A stretch of DNA of 64,000 bases, taken from positions 2,245,501 through 2,309,500 of the forward strand of contig NZ_CP047491.1 of assembly GCF_009931115.1 (NCBI RefSeq), written 5' to 3'. The position numbers and the translations under genes are program-made. The stretch is from Microbulbifer hydrolyticus (lineage in GTDB: Bacteria; Pseudomonadota; Gammaproteobacteria; Pseudomonadales; Cellvibrionaceae). Positions 18,155 through 29,300 of the stretch are shown one piece after another (positions within the stretch are counted from its first letter, which is position 1; each line of letters starts with the position of its first letter). The notes under the pieces are model-generated. The model made no database searches. It had not been told where the DNA came from and saw only the letters and a program-made list of their open reading frames with translations.

Positions 18155-18568
18155 CTAATTGCCGAGGTGCATGATCACCCGGCGCTTGCCCGCATGATAG
18201 CGGTGCTCCCACAGGTAAATGCCCTGCCAGGTGCCCAGCGCCAGATGGCCGTCCACCACCGGGATACTGAGGCTGCTGGCGGTCAGCGCGGACTTGATGT
18301 GAGCGGGCATATCATCGGGGCCTTCCAGAGTGTGCGTGTACAGTGGGTCATTTTCCGGCACCAGCCGGTTCAGCCAGTTCTCCAGATCAACCCGGGCACT
18401 GGGGTCTGCGTTCTCCTGGATCAGCAGGCTTGCGGAGGTGTGCTGAATAAACAGCGTGCACAATCCATCCCCGCCGTAACTCTGACCAGCCAGCCAGTGC
18501 TCCACCTCACGGGTGAATTCGTGCAGTCCCTGGCCCCGCACTACAATCTCCAGTTGCCCAACGGCCAT
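18155..18568 (-). CDS. yjbQ: YjbQ/UPF0047 family protein
   Basis: 137 aa. It has the UPF0047 motifs FIQHTSASLLIQENADP, with the conserved His and acidic residues at the trimer active site, and a C-terminal GTWQGIYLWEHR. Family members show weak thiamine-phosphate synthase activity, but the physiological role is unsettled. It is divergent from trmA, with 69 nt between the two starts. Confidence 0.88.
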   Translation of the reverse strand: MAVGQLEIVVRGQGLHEFTREVEHWLAGQSYGGDGLCTLFIQHTSASLLIQENADPSARVDLENWLNRLVPENDPLYTHTLEGPDDMPAHIKSALTASSLSIPVVDGHLALGTWQGIYLWEHRYHAGKRRVIMHLGN

Positions 18569-18593
18569 TGTCCTACTCCTTTACCACTTCGCG

Positions 18594-18599
18594 TATAAT
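18594..18599 (+). promoter_or_regulatory. -10 element upstream of trmA
   Basis: A perfect TATAAT followed by a GC-rich stretch lies 38 nt before the trmA ATG. No convincing -35 is found at normal spacing (TTGTCC is 20 nt away). Confidence 0.45.
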
Positions 18600-18637
18600 C
18601 CGCGCCCGATTCAATTCACCAGATACGGCTCTTTCAC

Positions 18638-19726
18638 ATGGCTCTTCACCGCGTAAACACCGACGACTACCAGCAGCAACTGGACCACAAGGTCGATCGC
18701 CTGCGTCAGGCCTACGCACCCTTTACCAGCCTTGCGCCGGAAGTTTACCCCTCCCCGCCAAACCATTACCGCCTGCGTGCGGAGTTCAAGATGTGGCAGG
18801 AAGGTGGCCGCGTCGATTACGCCATGTACAAGCAGGGCGAATACAAAAAGCCGTTTGTGATTGAAGAGTTTACCGTGGGCTCCCGCCGTATCAACGAATT
18901 GATGCCGCCACTGCTCGACGCCATCAATCAGAGCGAAATCCTGCGCAAGCGGCTATTCTGTACCGAGTTTCTCACCACCCTGAGCGGCGATGCGCTGATC
19001 ACGCTGATATACCACAAGCCGCTGGACGATGCCTGGGAACAGGAAGCCCGTGCTCTGCAAGAGGCCCTCGGCGTACCGATCCTCGGTCGCTCGCGCAAAC
19101 AGAAGCTGGTGCTGGACCGGGACTACGTCATCGAGAAGCTGGACATCGACGGCCGTACGTATCAGTACAAGCAGGTGGAAGGCAGCTTCACCCAGCCCAA
19201 CGGCGAAATCTGCCGTTCCATGATCCAGTGGGCGCGCAGCTGCTGTGAAGATGCTTCAGGAGATTTGCTGGAGCTTTACTGCGGCAATGGCAACTTCACC
19301 ATTCCGCTGGCAGAAAAATTCCGCAAGGTGCTCGCCACGGAAATCTCAAAGGTGTCGGTAAACTCCGCGCAGGAAAATATCGCGGTGAACGGTGTGGAAA
19401 ACCTGGATATCGTGCGCCTGTCGAGCGAGGAGTTCACTCAGGCCATCGACAAGGTCCGCCCTTTTCGCCGCCTGAAAGACTTCGACCTGGACAGCTACGA
19501 TTTTTCAACCGTGCTGGTCGACCCGCCCCGCGCCGGCCTCGACGCCGACACCTGCGCGATGATCGCGCGCTATCCGCGTATTCTGTATATCTCGTGCAAC
19601 CCGCAGACCCAGCTCGAGAACCTCGAGGAACTGACCAAAACTCACAAGATTGAACGGTTTGCGATATTTGATCAGTTCCCGTACACGGATCACACGGAAT
19701 CCGCCGTACTGCTGGTTAAAAAATAA
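18638..19726 (+). CDS. trmA: tRNA (uracil-5-)-methyltransferase TrmA
   Basis: 362 aa. It lacks a TRAM domain and Fe-S cluster cysteines, as TrmA does, and has the N-terminal LDHKVDRLRQ segment. The SAM-binding motif is LLELYCGNGNFTIPLA, the motif VLVDPPRAGLD follows, and the catalytic Cys sits in ILYISCNPQTQ near residue 318. It methylates U54 to ribothymidine in the T loop of tRNAs. It stands alone between divergent yjbQ and the convergent DUF2489 gene, 7 nt away. Confidence 0.95.
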   Translation: MALHRVNTDDYQQQLDHKVDRLRQAYAPFTSLAPEVYPSPPNHYRLRAEFKMWQEGGRVDYAMYKQGEYKKPFVIEEFTVGSRRINELMPPLLDAINQSEILRKRLFCTEFLTTLSGDALITLIYHKPLDDAWEQEARALQEALGVPILGRSRKQKLVLDRDYVIEKLDIDGRTYQYKQVEGSFTQPNGEICRSMIQWARSCCEDASGDLLELYCGNGNFTIPLAEKFRKVLATEISKVSVNSAQENIAVNGVENLDIVRLSSEEFTQAIDKVRPFRRLKDFDLDSYDFSTVLVDPPRAGLDADTCAMIARYPRILYISCNPQTQLENLEELTKTHKIERFAIFDQFPYTDHTESAVLLVKK

Positions 19727-19733
19727 CGGCCAG

Positions 19734-20198
19734 TCAGAAGTTGCGGCCAAGAATCCGCTTGGCGGCATCCAGGGCAAAGTCCCGGTACTCCGATTCCACC
19801 CGCGCCATCTCTTTCTCGAACGCAAACTGCTCTTTGCGGGTAAGCTTTTTCCAGTCCTGAAGGATCGGAATATGGCTGGTCTGGTCCGCCACCTTGTAAA
19901 AGGCCACAAACTCTTCCTTGACCGTCGGCTCTACCTGCAGTGAATCCAGTAACACGCGAATACGCAGGGACGCTTCGGTAAGCCCGACACCCTCATCCAG
20001 CAACGTCTTGGCAATGATCTGAATACTGGTATTGACCCGCTCGCGCTGTGCTTCCGCCGCCACTTCGATCTCGGCCAGTTGCTGCTTCTGCAGCTTGCGC
20101 GCCTTGCGCAACTCCAGGCAGTAATAGGTAGCCACTGCCGACAACACAAAAATAATCAAGCCGGCAATTACCAGTATCCATACAGGTACTTCAGTCAT
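19734..20198 (-). CDS. DUF2489 domain membrane-anchored protein
   Basis: 154 aa. A single N-terminal membrane segment (about 6-27) is followed by a charged helical region; the cytosolic part has the DUF2489 pattern with RIRVLLDSLQ, EFVAFYKVADQTSHIPILQDW and RKEQFAFEKEM. The function of this family is unknown. The start overlaps the stop of the AEC transporter gene by 4 nt, so it is the last gene of an rmuC-AEC-DUF2489 operon. Confidence 0.8.
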   Translation of the reverse strand: MTEVPVWILVIAGLIIFVLSAVATYYCLELRKARKLQKQQLAEIEVAAEAQRERVNTSIQIIAKTLLDEGVGLTEASLRIRVLLDSLQVEPTVKEEFVAFYKVADQTSHIPILQDWKKLTRKEQFAFEKEMARVESEYRDFALDAAKRILGRNF

Positions 20199-21139
20199 GG
20201 GAGATACACCTTCAACAGCGCGAGCCCGAGGCTCGCGGTAATAATAGAAAACAGAGTACTGATCGCAATGATGTTGGCCGCGAGTTGGCTGTTGCCGCCG
20301 AGCGCGCGCGCCATGATAAAGGAGGCAGACGCGGTTGGCGCCGCCGCGAGCAGAAACAGAATTGCCAGCGACTGGTCACCGAGCCCGAACAGCAGCCCTA
20401 CCGCCACAAGTACCACCGGCACAACCAGCAACTTGAACGCGCTAGCCGCAAATGCCCCGAAGGAGCTTCGCCGTAACATGCTGAGATCCAGGCTGGCACC
20501 GATGCACAGCAGCGCCAGTGGCAAGGTTACCGAGGCCAGGTACTCACCGGTCTGCACGATTACCTGTGGCAGCCTGAGGCCCACAGCCTTCGACACTAGC
20601 GCCAGCACGATCGCCACGATCAGCGGGTTGCGCAGGATATCCTTTGCCAGCTTGTTCCAGCTGAACTGCGCTTTCTGACTGTACACCGCAAAAAGTGCCA
20701 CCGCCGCGATGTTGTAAAAGATCGTAATCACTGCCATCAGCAACGCGGCCTGGGCCAGACCCGAGGCGCCGTAGGCATTCGCCGCCCAAGCGAGGCCGAT
20801 AATACCGAGGTTGCCGCGGAAGGCGCCCTGAATGAAGGCGCTGCGATCGCCATGCTCCAGTGGGCGCGCCACCAACCAGGCCAGCGGCACCGTCAGAATC
20901 GTACCAATCAACCCGGCGAGCAACAGCGGCCACTCATCACCCAGGTGGGCGTTGGAGCCAAAAATATTGAAAAACAACAGCGCTGGCAGGGTTACCAGAA
21001 ACACCAGCTTGGACGCGTCGTCGACAAAAGACTCGCTGAGCAGGTTTACCCGCGCCAGCCCGTAACCCACCAACAGGGTCAGGAAGATCGGCGCGGTGAC
21101 CGAGAGCGCAAACGAGAATGTATCCAGGATAGCGTCCAA
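20195..21139 (-). CDS. AEC family (auxin efflux carrier-type) transporter
   Basis: 314 aa with ten hydrophobic segments in two five-helix repeats. It has the AEC features: a first segment FLTLLVGYGLARVNL, an asparagine-containing middle region GAFRGNLGIIGLAWA and a late ALGGNSQLAANIIAISTLFS block. Family members export small carboxylates such as malate; the substrate is not evident. The gene begins 3 nt after the rmuC stop and overlaps the DUF2489 start, so it is cotranscribed with both. Confidence 0.85.
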   Translation of the reverse strand: MDAILDTFSFALSVTAPIFLTLLVGYGLARVNLLSESFVDDASKLVFLVTLPALLFFNIFGSNAHLGDEWPLLLAGLIGTILTVPLAWLVARPLEHGDRSAFIQGAFRGNLGIIGLAWAANAYGASGLAQAALLMAVITIFYNIAAVALFAVYSQKAQFSWNKLAKDILRNPLIVAIVLALVSKAVGLRLPQVIVQTGEYLASVTLPLALLCIGASLDLSMLRRSSFGAFAASAFKLLVVPVVLVAVGLLFGLGDQSLAILFLLAAAPTASASFIMARALGGNSQLAANIIAISTLFSIITASLGLALLKVYLP

Positions 21140-21142
21140 GGT

Positions 21143-22555
21143 TTATTCCGTTTCGCTTTCGGTGGCCAGTTGCTCGTCCGCCTCTTCCGATGTCCTTTCC
21201 GGTGCCGGCAACTTGTGGCTGTCTTCGGCCTTTTCCCGCAGGTCGGCGGCGATCTGCTTGCGAGTCTTGGCTCCCAGCTTGCGCAGACTGTCGATGCGCT
21301 TCACCGCATTGCCGCGCCCGGTGGCGAGACGCTTGTAGGTTTCATGGAAGGCCTCGTCGGCCTGTCGGATGCGGCCACCAAGGTTATCCAGGGATTCCAG
21401 CACCAGTGCAAACTGGTCATGGAGCTTGCCCGCCTCGTCGGCGATCTTTTCCGCGTTCTTGTTCTGCTTTTCGTAGCGCCAGATATTCTCCACGGTACGC
21501 AGGGTCGCCATCAGGCTGGTGGGGCTCACCAGAACAATCTGGCGCTCGTAGGCGAAGCGGAACATCTCCGGGTCCGCCTGCATCGCGAGCATGTAGGCCG
21601 CCTCGATGGGCACAAAGATGAACACGAAGTCGAGGGTACGCACCCCTTCCAGCTGTTCGTAGGCTTTCTTATTGAGCCCGGTGATATGCGCACGCAGGGA
21701 ATTGACGTGTTGTTTGAGTGCCTGGCTGCGCTCCTCGTCGGTCTCGGCGGAGGCGTAGCGCTCGTAATCCACCAACGACACCTTGGAGTCGATGATCAGG
21801 TCCTTGTTTTCCGGCAGGCGCACGATCACGTCCGGCTGGCGGCGACGGCCCTCGGCAGTGCTGTCTTTCAGCGACACCTGGGTTTCGTATTCGCGGCCCT
21901 TTTGCAAGCCGGATTCTTCCAGCAGGCGCTCCAGCACCACTTCTCCCCAATTGCCCTGGATCTTGCGGTCGCCCTTGAGGGCTGAGGTCAGGTTCAGGGC
22001 CTCGTCGCTGATGCGCTGGGTCTGCTCGCGCAGCGCCTTGATCTGGCCCACCAGACTGCCGCGCTCGCGGTTCTCCTGATCGTAAACATGCTCCACACGC
22101 TTGCGGAAATCCCCCAGCTGGCGCTCCAGCGGATCCAGGCTTTTCTTGAGGCTGTCTTCACTGCGGCGCGCGAACACCTGCTGCTTTTCTTCGAAGATGC
22201 GGTTGGCGAGGTTTTCGAACTGCTGGGTCATGGCCGTGCGGGTCTGCTCCAGCTGCTGCTTCTGTTCCGCCAGGGAGGCTTCGCTCTTTTCTACCAGTAC
22301 CTGGTAGCGCGCCAGCTGCTGGGATTTGTTGCCCAGCTCTTCCCGCAACTGCTGCACATCCAGATCCAGCCGGGTCTCCCGCTCCAGCGCGCTGGCCAAC
22401 TGCGCGGCGCTGATCTGGCGCTCCGCCTGCAGCTCGCGCAGCTGACCAACCAGCCGCGAACGTCCCGCCCAGACCGACAGCACCAACACCACCAGTGTGA
22501 CCACTCCGGCGATAATGGCTTGTTCCAGGGAGATCTGCAGGGGAAACCAGGTCAT
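21143..22555 (-). CDS. rmuC: DNA recombination protein RmuC
   Basis: About 470 aa. An N-terminal membrane anchor is followed by a long coiled coil (about 35-200) and the RmuC nuclease-like domain, including KIQGNWGEVVLERLLEESGL and the PD-(D/E)xK-like PDVIVRLPENKDLIIDSKVSL segment (Asp and Lys visible). RmuC limits recombination at inverted repeats in E. coli. The ATG at 22555 follows AAGTGA; a GTG at 22564 is an alternative. It is the first gene of a three-gene operon and divergent from murI. Confidence 0.92.
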   Translation of the reverse strand: MTWFPLQISLEQAIIAGVVTLVVLVLSVWAGRSRLVGQLRELQAERQISAAQLASALERETRLDLDVQQLREELGNKSQQLARYQVLVEKSEASLAEQKQQLEQTRTAMTQQFENLANRIFEEKQQVFARRSEDSLKKSLDPLERQLGDFRKRVEHVYDQENRERGSLVGQIKALREQTQRISDEALNLTSALKGDRKIQGNWGEVVLERLLEESGLQKGREYETQVSLKDSTAEGRRRQPDVIVRLPENKDLIIDSKVSLVDYERYASAETDEERSQALKQHVNSLRAHITGLNKKAYEQLEGVRTLDFVFIFVPIEAAYMLAMQADPEMFRFAYERQIVLVSPTSLMATLRTVENIWRYEKQNKNAEKIADEAGKLHDQFALVLESLDNLGGRIRQADEAFHETYKRLATGRGNAVKRIDSLRKLGAKTRKQIAADLREKAEDSHKLPAPERTSEEADEQLATESETE

Positions 22556-22648
22556 AAAAATCACTTAAACTTAATTTGATGTCGCCGGCTGGGGTATCCT
22601 TGGCCAGCGCGAGTACGCTTCGGGAGCCTTGAGGAGATAGCTTTTTAC

Positions 22649-23482
22649 ATGCCAACAGGAAGCGGCCATTTTAGCAGTCCGCCCAGCGCATTGATATTCG
22701 ATTCCGGGGTCGGTGCCATCAGCATTGCGCGGGAGATCCGCCGACAGATCCCCGGGCTGACTCTGCACTTTGGTGTCGACAACGGTTTCTACCCCTATGG
22801 CGACAAGCCAGAAGAAGTCCTGCGCCCGCGGATCGTACAGGTTGCCACCGCCATGATGGCGGCCAGCCAGGCGGACATGCTGGTTGTCGGTTGTAATACC
22901 GCCAGCACCCTGGCGCTCCCCGAATTGCGAGATACGCTGGAGCACCCGGTGGTGGGCGTCGTGCCCGCCATCAAGCCCGCGGCGGCGGAAACCCGCAGCG
23001 GCACCATTGCCCTGGTCGCCACAGAGGGCACTGTCAGTCGCGGTTACACCCGGGACCTGATCGCGCAGTTCGCTAACGGCCAGCGGGTGATCAATGTTCC
23101 AGCGCCGGAACTGGTCCAACTGGCGGAAGCCAAATTGCGCGGCGAGACGATCACCGCTGGACAGTTGGCACCGGTGCTACACCGGATTTTTGATACCGCC
23201 GGGGGCGACAAGGTGGATATTGCGGTTCTCGCCTGCACACACTTCCCCCTGTTGCGCGAAGAACTGGACAGGTTCGCGCCAAGAAGTATCCGCTGGCTCG
23301 ATTCGGGCCCCGCCATTGCCCGTCGCGTGCGCTGGTGGCTCGACGAGCTGAAACTGGAGCTCCCCGATACGCCCGCTGCCAGCCAGCTTTTGATGAGTGC
23401 CGAGGACCCGGACAACCGGATTGCCCTCGCCTTCGCCGAGTTTTCGCCCCAGTGCCACGCCCTCACTGACGCCGCCGGGTAA
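22649..23482 (+). CDS. murI: glutamate racemase MurI
   Basis: 277 aa. The catalytic pair is Cys82 in VVGCNTAS and Cys196 in LACTHFPLL, with Asp18 in FDSGVGA and YPYGDK as further active-site elements. It supplies D-glutamate for peptidoglycan. GAGGAG lies upstream of the ATG with a rather long 12-nt spacer. It is divergent from rmuC and followed after about 100 nt by the AddB-like gene. Confidence 0.93.
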   Translation: MPTGSGHFSSPPSALIFDSGVGAISIAREIRRQIPGLTLHFGVDNGFYPYGDKPEEVLRPRIVQVATAMMAASQADMLVVGCNTASTLALPELRDTLEHPVVGVVPAIKPAAAETRSGTIALVATEGTVSRGYTRDLIAQFANGQRVINVPAPELVQLAEAKLRGETITAGQLAPVLHRIFDTAGGDKVDIAVLACTHFPLLREELDRFAPRSIRWLDSGPAIARRVRWWLDELKLELPDTPAASQLLMSAEDPDNRIALAFAEFSPQCHALTDAAG

Positions 23483-23583
23483 CCCGGTCGCGGTGACAGC
23501 AGTTGACACAACCCCGACAAACCGCGACGGTGAAAAACATCTTCACCGCGCTATAAAAAAATGACATCAGGCCTGCTACACCC

Positions 23584-26313
23584 ATGCTGCAACCGGCATT
23601 CCCCGTACTGGAAATTTTTTCGCAACAGCCCGATGGCGGCTTGCTGCTGACACCCAACAATCGCCTGCGCAACCGATGCCAACAGGTGTACGCCAGCAAC
23701 CAGCCCCCCAATACCTGCTGGACGCCGCCACCGGTGGAATCCTTGCAGGGCTGGCTGGACAAGCAGTGGTTCCGGCTGCAGCAGCAAGGCTGGCCGCCCG
23801 CACTGAAGCAGGTGCTCAACCGCGAGCAGCGACAGCTCCTGTGGCAAACGGCCCTGGACGACGCCCTCGACCGCGCCCTGCTGAACAGCACACAGCTCTG
23901 CCGCGACGCCGACAGCGCCCTCAGCCAGTTGCTGCAGTGGCGGCTGGTCGACAATCTCGACCAGATGGATACAGCCATCGAGCCGCTGCTGGAACAGTTC
24001 GCGCTGTCCCTGGACGCCGAAGCCTTCCCGCTGTTTGCCATGATTCGCGCATTCACCGCGCAGATACACGCGCATAACGCGATCACCCCGGACCAGAGGG
24101 ACCAACTGATCCTGCGCGCATTTGAGGAAGGCGCACTGGCCAGGCTGCCTCACATCGATACCGCCGGGTTCGCCCAGATATCACCGCTGCACCAGTCGAT
24201 CATCGACAGCGCGGCATCACAGATCGTCAATCACCCGGGCACCCGTCGCGGCGCTCATGTGCAAGCAGCCCCCTGCCAGAACCTGGAACAGGAACTGGTT
24301 CAGGCAGCCCGCTGGGCAGCACAGAAGTTACAGCAGAACCCGCGCAGCAGTGTCGGCATTGTGGTGAACAATCTCGGCCAGTGCCGCGCACTGGTGGAAT
24401 CGGTGTTCGCGCGTATTCTGGAACCACAGATTCTCGATCCGGCACAGCCCCGCTACACACTGCCGTTCAACTTTTCCGCCGGTACCCCGCTGGCGAACAC
24501 CCCGGTAGGCAGCACTGCCCTGCAACTGCTGGATCTGCTCACTGACGAATGGGACTACTCGCAACTGCGCAACCTGCTGTTCAACCCCCTGTGGGGATCC
24601 GAAGAAGAGCTCTGGTTGCGCAGTGCCCTGTTTCGGCGCATACAGAAAATGGAATTGCGACGTATAGACGGCGCCACCCTGCGCTACTGGGCTGAGCGTA
24701 TCGCCGAAGGTCCGGGCAACACCGCCCCCGAGGCGCTCAAACTGCCGGGCCAACTGGAAAAACTCGGCGACTGGCAGCGCCGCTGGCAGAGAGCCCCGGC
24801 GGAAATCTGGGCTGCGCGCTTCTCGCAAGTTTTAAACACCCTGGGCTGGCCCGGCAACCGCAACCCGGACAGTCAGGAATACCAGCAGCTGATGCACTGG
24901 GAGAGCACGCTGGAAGATTTCGCCAGCCTCTCCGCATTCGCCGGCACGCTCACCCTGACCCAGGCACTGCAGCAACTTCGCCAGATTGCCAACCGTACGC
25001 CCTTTCAGGCAGAGACCCGCGACGGCCCGCTGCAGATCCTGGGCGTGCTGGAAGCCGGCGGCCTGTCCTTCGACCACCTGTGGCTGGTGGGATTCGGCCA
25101 GCAACAGTGGCCCACGGCCCCGGCCCCCAATCCGCTGCTGCCGATCCAGTGGCAAAAGCACTGGAAAATGCCCCGCGCCAGCGCCGAGCGCGAACTGGAA
25201 CTTGCCCGCGAACTCACCGACGACCTGCTCAATGCCAGCACCGATATCGTTGTCAGCTATGCCTCGGAAGAAGATGGTGTGCATCAGGGGATGAGCACAC
25301 TGTTTGGCGAGCGGGAAAAAATACCGCTGCTGGAATCCGACGCACTAAGTGCGCACCAGCAACAACTCGCCGGCGCCACTGCCCTGGAGCAGGTACAGGA
25401 CGCAAAACTGCCGCCCTTGTTACCCGCCGAATGCGAACGCGTGCGCGGCGGCGCCTCGGTGTTGAAGGCGCAGGCGCTATGCCCCCTGAATGCCCAGTTG
25501 CGTTACCGCCTCGGCGCGCAGAATTATATGGCGCCCACCATCGGCCTCAGCCCCGCCGAGCGCGGCAACGTTGTGCATCAGGTGCTGGCAGAGTTCTGGC
25601 AAGTGTGCGGCAACAGCGAAAACCTGTATGCCCTGGATGAGCAGGAACGCACACAACAGATTCAGACCGCCATCGACAATGCGTTGCGCAGTGCGCGCAA
25701 AAAACATGGACACCTGCCCCACGGCTTCTGGGAAATGGAGCAGCAACGACTCGAGCGGCTGATAAAACAGTGGCTGGACCTGGAAGCGAACCGCCCGACC
25801 TTCACCGTAGAAAAAATCGAGTGGGAGCAGCAGGTCTCCATCAACGAACTGCAGTTCAATCTGCGGCTTGACCGCCTGGATATCCTGAGCAGTTCCGATG
25901 GTGCAACACCACAGGCGCTGGTGATCGACTACAAAACCGGCCAGCCAACGATCAGCGACTGGCTGCAAACCCGTATCCGCGAACCCCAGCTGCCGCTGTA
26001 TGCCCTGTTCCAGCAAAACGCGCACGCGATCGCGTTCGGTCAGGTGCGTACCAGTGATTGCAAATGGAAGGGCTGCGGGGAATTGCAGCAGCCCATCGAC
26101 GGCATAAAGGCGGTTGCCGACACCCTGAAAGACTCCCCCTTCGCCACCTGGCAAGACCTGGTGGAGCACTGGCAACAGGGACTGGAACTGCTCGCCGGTG
26201 AATATCGCAACGGTGTCGCCACCCTGCAATTTGACCGCAAGCAGGACAACACCAATCAAAGCGATCTCTGGCCCCTGAACCGCTGGCCGGAACGGGAGCA
26301 GGCAGCGCAATGA
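23584..26313 (+). CDS. AddB-like PD-(D/E)xK nuclease (TIGR03623-type DNA repair protein)
   Basis: 909 aa. The body resembles an inactivated superfamily 1 helicase, as in AddB (LLLTPNNRLRNRC near residue 20, FDHLWLVGFGQQQWP near 500). The C-terminus is an AddB/RecB-type nuclease with LVIDYKTGQP at about 778-787 preceded by a conserved Asp-containing LRLDRLDIL and followed by LPLYALF. No AddB-type Fe-S cysteine cluster is obvious. The next gene is an AddA-like helicase with a 4-nt overlap, so the pair probably forms one double-strand-break resection machine. The family is annotated only as probable DNA repair protein; the function is inferred. Confidence 0.82.
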   Translation: MLQPAFPVLEIFSQQPDGGLLLTPNNRLRNRCQQVYASNQPPNTCWTPPPVESLQGWLDKQWFRLQQQGWPPALKQVLNREQRQLLWQTALDDALDRALLNSTQLCRDADSALSQLLQWRLVDNLDQMDTAIEPLLEQFALSLDAEAFPLFAMIRAFTAQIHAHNAITPDQRDQLILRAFEEGALARLPHIDTAGFAQISPLHQSIIDSAASQIVNHPGTRRGAHVQAAPCQNLEQELVQAARWAAQKLQQNPRSSVGIVVNNLGQCRALVESVFARILEPQILDPAQPRYTLPFNFSAGTPLANTPVGSTALQLLDLLTDEWDYSQLRNLLFNPLWGSEEELWLRSALFRRIQKMELRRIDGATLRYWAERIAEGPGNTAPEALKLPGQLEKLGDWQRRWQRAPAEIWAARFSQVLNTLGWPGNRNPDSQEYQQLMHWESTLEDFASLSAFAGTLTLTQALQQLRQIANRTPFQAETRDGPLQILGVLEAGGLSFDHLWLVGFGQQQWPTAPAPNPLLPIQWQKHWKMPRASAERELELARELTDDLLNASTDIVVSYASEEDGVHQGMSTLFGEREKIPLLESDALSAHQQQLAGATALEQVQDAKLPPLLPAECERVRGGASVLKAQALCPLNAQLRYRLGAQNYMAPTIGLSPAERGNVVHQVLAEFWQVCGNSENLYALDEQERTQQIQTAIDNALRSARKKHGHLPHGFWEMEQQRLERLIKQWLDLEANRPTFTVEKIEWEQQVSINELQFNLRLDRLDILSSSDGATPQALVIDYKTGQPTISDWLQTRIREPQLPLYALFQQNAHAIAFGQVRTSDCKWKGCGELQQPIDGIKAVADTLKDSPFATWQDLVEHWQQGLELLAGEYRNGVATLQFDRKQDNTNQSDLWPLNRWPEREQAAQ

Positions 26314-29300
26314 GCCAGGTAGTAACGCCAGAAAAGACCATGACTGAATCGAAACAGCCCATCGATGCCGAGGCGCGAGCCCGCGCGCTGGATATTTCCG
26401 CGAGTTTTGCCGTCTCCGCCCCTGCTGGCTCCGGTAAAACCGGCCTGCTCACCCAGCGCGTGCTCAAACTGCTCACCGCGTGCCAGCAGCCGGAAGAAGT
26501 ACTGGCGATTACCTTTACCCGCAAAGCCGCCGGGGAGATGCGCGAACGCCTGATCGAAGCGCTGCAACATGCCCGCGACTCCGAGCGCCCGCACAACCCG
26601 CACGATGCAATCACCTGGGACCTGGCGCGCGCGCTATTGGCCCGGGACCAGGAGCAGAACTGGCAGCTGCTACAGATGCCCCAGCGCTTGCGGATACAAA
26701 CCATCGACGGCCTCTGCCGCAGCCTTGCCAGCCAGCTGCCGATCGAAAGCGGCCTGGGTGCGCCGGGGGAGCCACTGGAGCAGACCGAGATCGCGTTTGA
26801 AATGGCCGTGGTGAACCTGCTCAAGCAGCTCGACGGGGAAACCCCGGACAGCGCGCTGCAACAGCTATTGCTGCACCTGGACAACGACCTCGGCCAGCTC
26901 AACAAACTGCTGCAGATACTGCTGGAGAAGCGCGACCAGTGGCTCGGCCCCTTGCTCAGTGTGGGCCACCAGGGTGCGCAGGATTATTTCCATTTCGCCA
27001 TCGACGAACTGGTTGGCGAGAATCTCGAAAAACTCGCGAACGCACTGAAAGGCTACGCCGGCGAGCTGGTGGAACTCGCCAGCTATGCGGCCAAAAACCT
27101 GCAAAAAGACAAACCCGGTCACCCCCTGTGCGCCTGCGCCGACATCAGCGCACTCCCGGCAACCGACAGCAGCGCCCTGCCCCAGTGGCTGGCACTGACG
27201 GAACTGCTGCTGACCGGCACCGGCAGCCCGCGCAAATCGGTCGACAAACGCATCGGCTTTCCACCGATCGACAAAAAAGATCCCGAGACGGCGCTCGCCG
27301 ATGAGTACAAATCCCGCATCAAGGCCCTGCTGGCGGAACTCGCGGCCAATGACGACCTGCTGGCCGCACTGAACGAAACCCGCAAACTGCCCAGTGGATT
27401 GCAAGACAGCCAGTGGGAACTGCTACAGGCCCTGGCTCAGGTACTGCCCAAACTGGTAGCACAACTTAAGGTGGTGTTTCAGCAGCTCGGCGCGACGGAC
27501 TACACCGAGGTCGCCCAGGCAGCTCTCATTGCCCTGGGCAACAGCGATGCCCCGACCGACCTGGCCCTGAAACTGGACCTGCAGACCAGCCACATCCTGG
27601 TGGACGAATTCCAGGACACCTCGCAGATGCAGTTGCAACTGCTGGAAAAGCTCACCGCGGGCTGGGAGCCCGGCGATGGCCGCACCCTGTTTATCGTCGG
27701 TGACGGCATGCAGTCCTGCTACGGATTCCGCAATGCCAATGTGGGCATCTTCCTCGATGCCCGCGCGCGCGGTATTGGCCAGGTGGACCTGGAACCCCTC
27801 GACCTCCAGGTGAACTTCCGTTCCGAGAGCGCGGTGGTGGACTGGGTCAACAGCACCTTCCTGCGTGCCTTCCCGGCCAAAGACAACATCAGCCGCGGCG
27901 CTGTGAAGTATTTACAGTCCCACGCGTTCAAAGGCAGCAAGTGGCCCGCACCGGCGGTGAACTTCTACGGCTGCGTCAACGACGACAACCGCGATCTGGA
28001 AGCCGAGCAGGCGGTAGAGCTGGTGAAAGCGTTACGCAATGAGGACCCGCAAGGTCGTGTGGCAATACTGGTACGCAAGAAAAAACACCTCGGCCGGATA
28101 CTGCCCGCACTCAGCGCTGCCGGCATTCCATTCCAGGCTCCGGACCTGGCACCACTGGCGAGCAAGATGGTGGTGCTCGACCTGCTCAGCCTCACCCGCG
28201 CCCTGCTCGACCCCAGCGACCGCATTGCCTGGCTCTCGGTACTGCGCGCGCCCTGGTGCGGTTTGCAGTTGCCCGACCTGTACACCCTCGCCAACTGGGG
28301 CAATGGCAGCCCCGGCCAGCAGGATTACACCGCGCCCACGGATACCAGCGCGCGTCCGCTTATCCTCGCGCTGCAGGAGTGCGCCAGTGGCGATGTGGAA
28401 ATCCCGCTGCTCAGCGAGGACGGCCGCGAGCGCCTGCAACGCATCGCCAGCCCGATGTTGCAGGCCTGGCAACAGCGCGGTCGCAAACCCCTGCGATTGT
28501 GGATAGAAGGCCTGTGGCTGGCACTGGGCGGCGCGGCCACCGTCGCGCATAAAGCGGAACTCGACAACGTGCAGGATTTTTTCCAGCTGCTGGAAAAGTT
28601 CGACACCGGCGGCGCCATCGCCGACTGGGTGCAGTTCCAGAACGCGCTGGAAAAGCTCTTCGCCCGTCCCGGCGATGATGCCAGCGTGCAGGTGATGACC
28701 ATCCACAAATCCAAAGGGCTGGAATTCGAGCACGTGCTGATCCCGGGCCTGGACCAGGGCGGCAAGCCCGGTGGCGACCAGCTGCTGCGCTGGGCGGAAT
28801 GGCTCAACGGCACCGGCGAAAGCCGCTTCATGCTCGCGCCCAAAAGCGCCCGCGGTGACAGCGACCCGCTCTTTGATTACCTGAAGCACGACAACAACGA
28901 ACGCGAACGCCTCGAGGGCACGCGCCTGCTCTACGTAGGCTGCACCCGCGCCATCCGTTCGCTGCACCTGCTGGCCTGCGTGCAGCGGGATGAGAAGAAA
29001 GGTTCCCTGAAGGCACCGGGGGCCGCCGCCCTGCTCGCCGGCATCTGGCCCACAATCACCAGCAACGAAGAGGCCGACTGGTGCCACTGGCCAGAAGCCC
29101 CCGAGCACAACGAGGCAGCCGGGGCCTCCAACGGCAACTACGATTACCTGCTACGCCTGCCCGGTAAATGGCAACCCCCCGCGCTGCCAAAACAGGAGTG
29201 GCTGGCCGAATACCGCACACCGGATTACCGGCCCAAGGAAACCGAAGAACCCAACCTGCCGGAAATGGGCCAGGTGGCCCAGCGCTGGTTCCGCCACGCC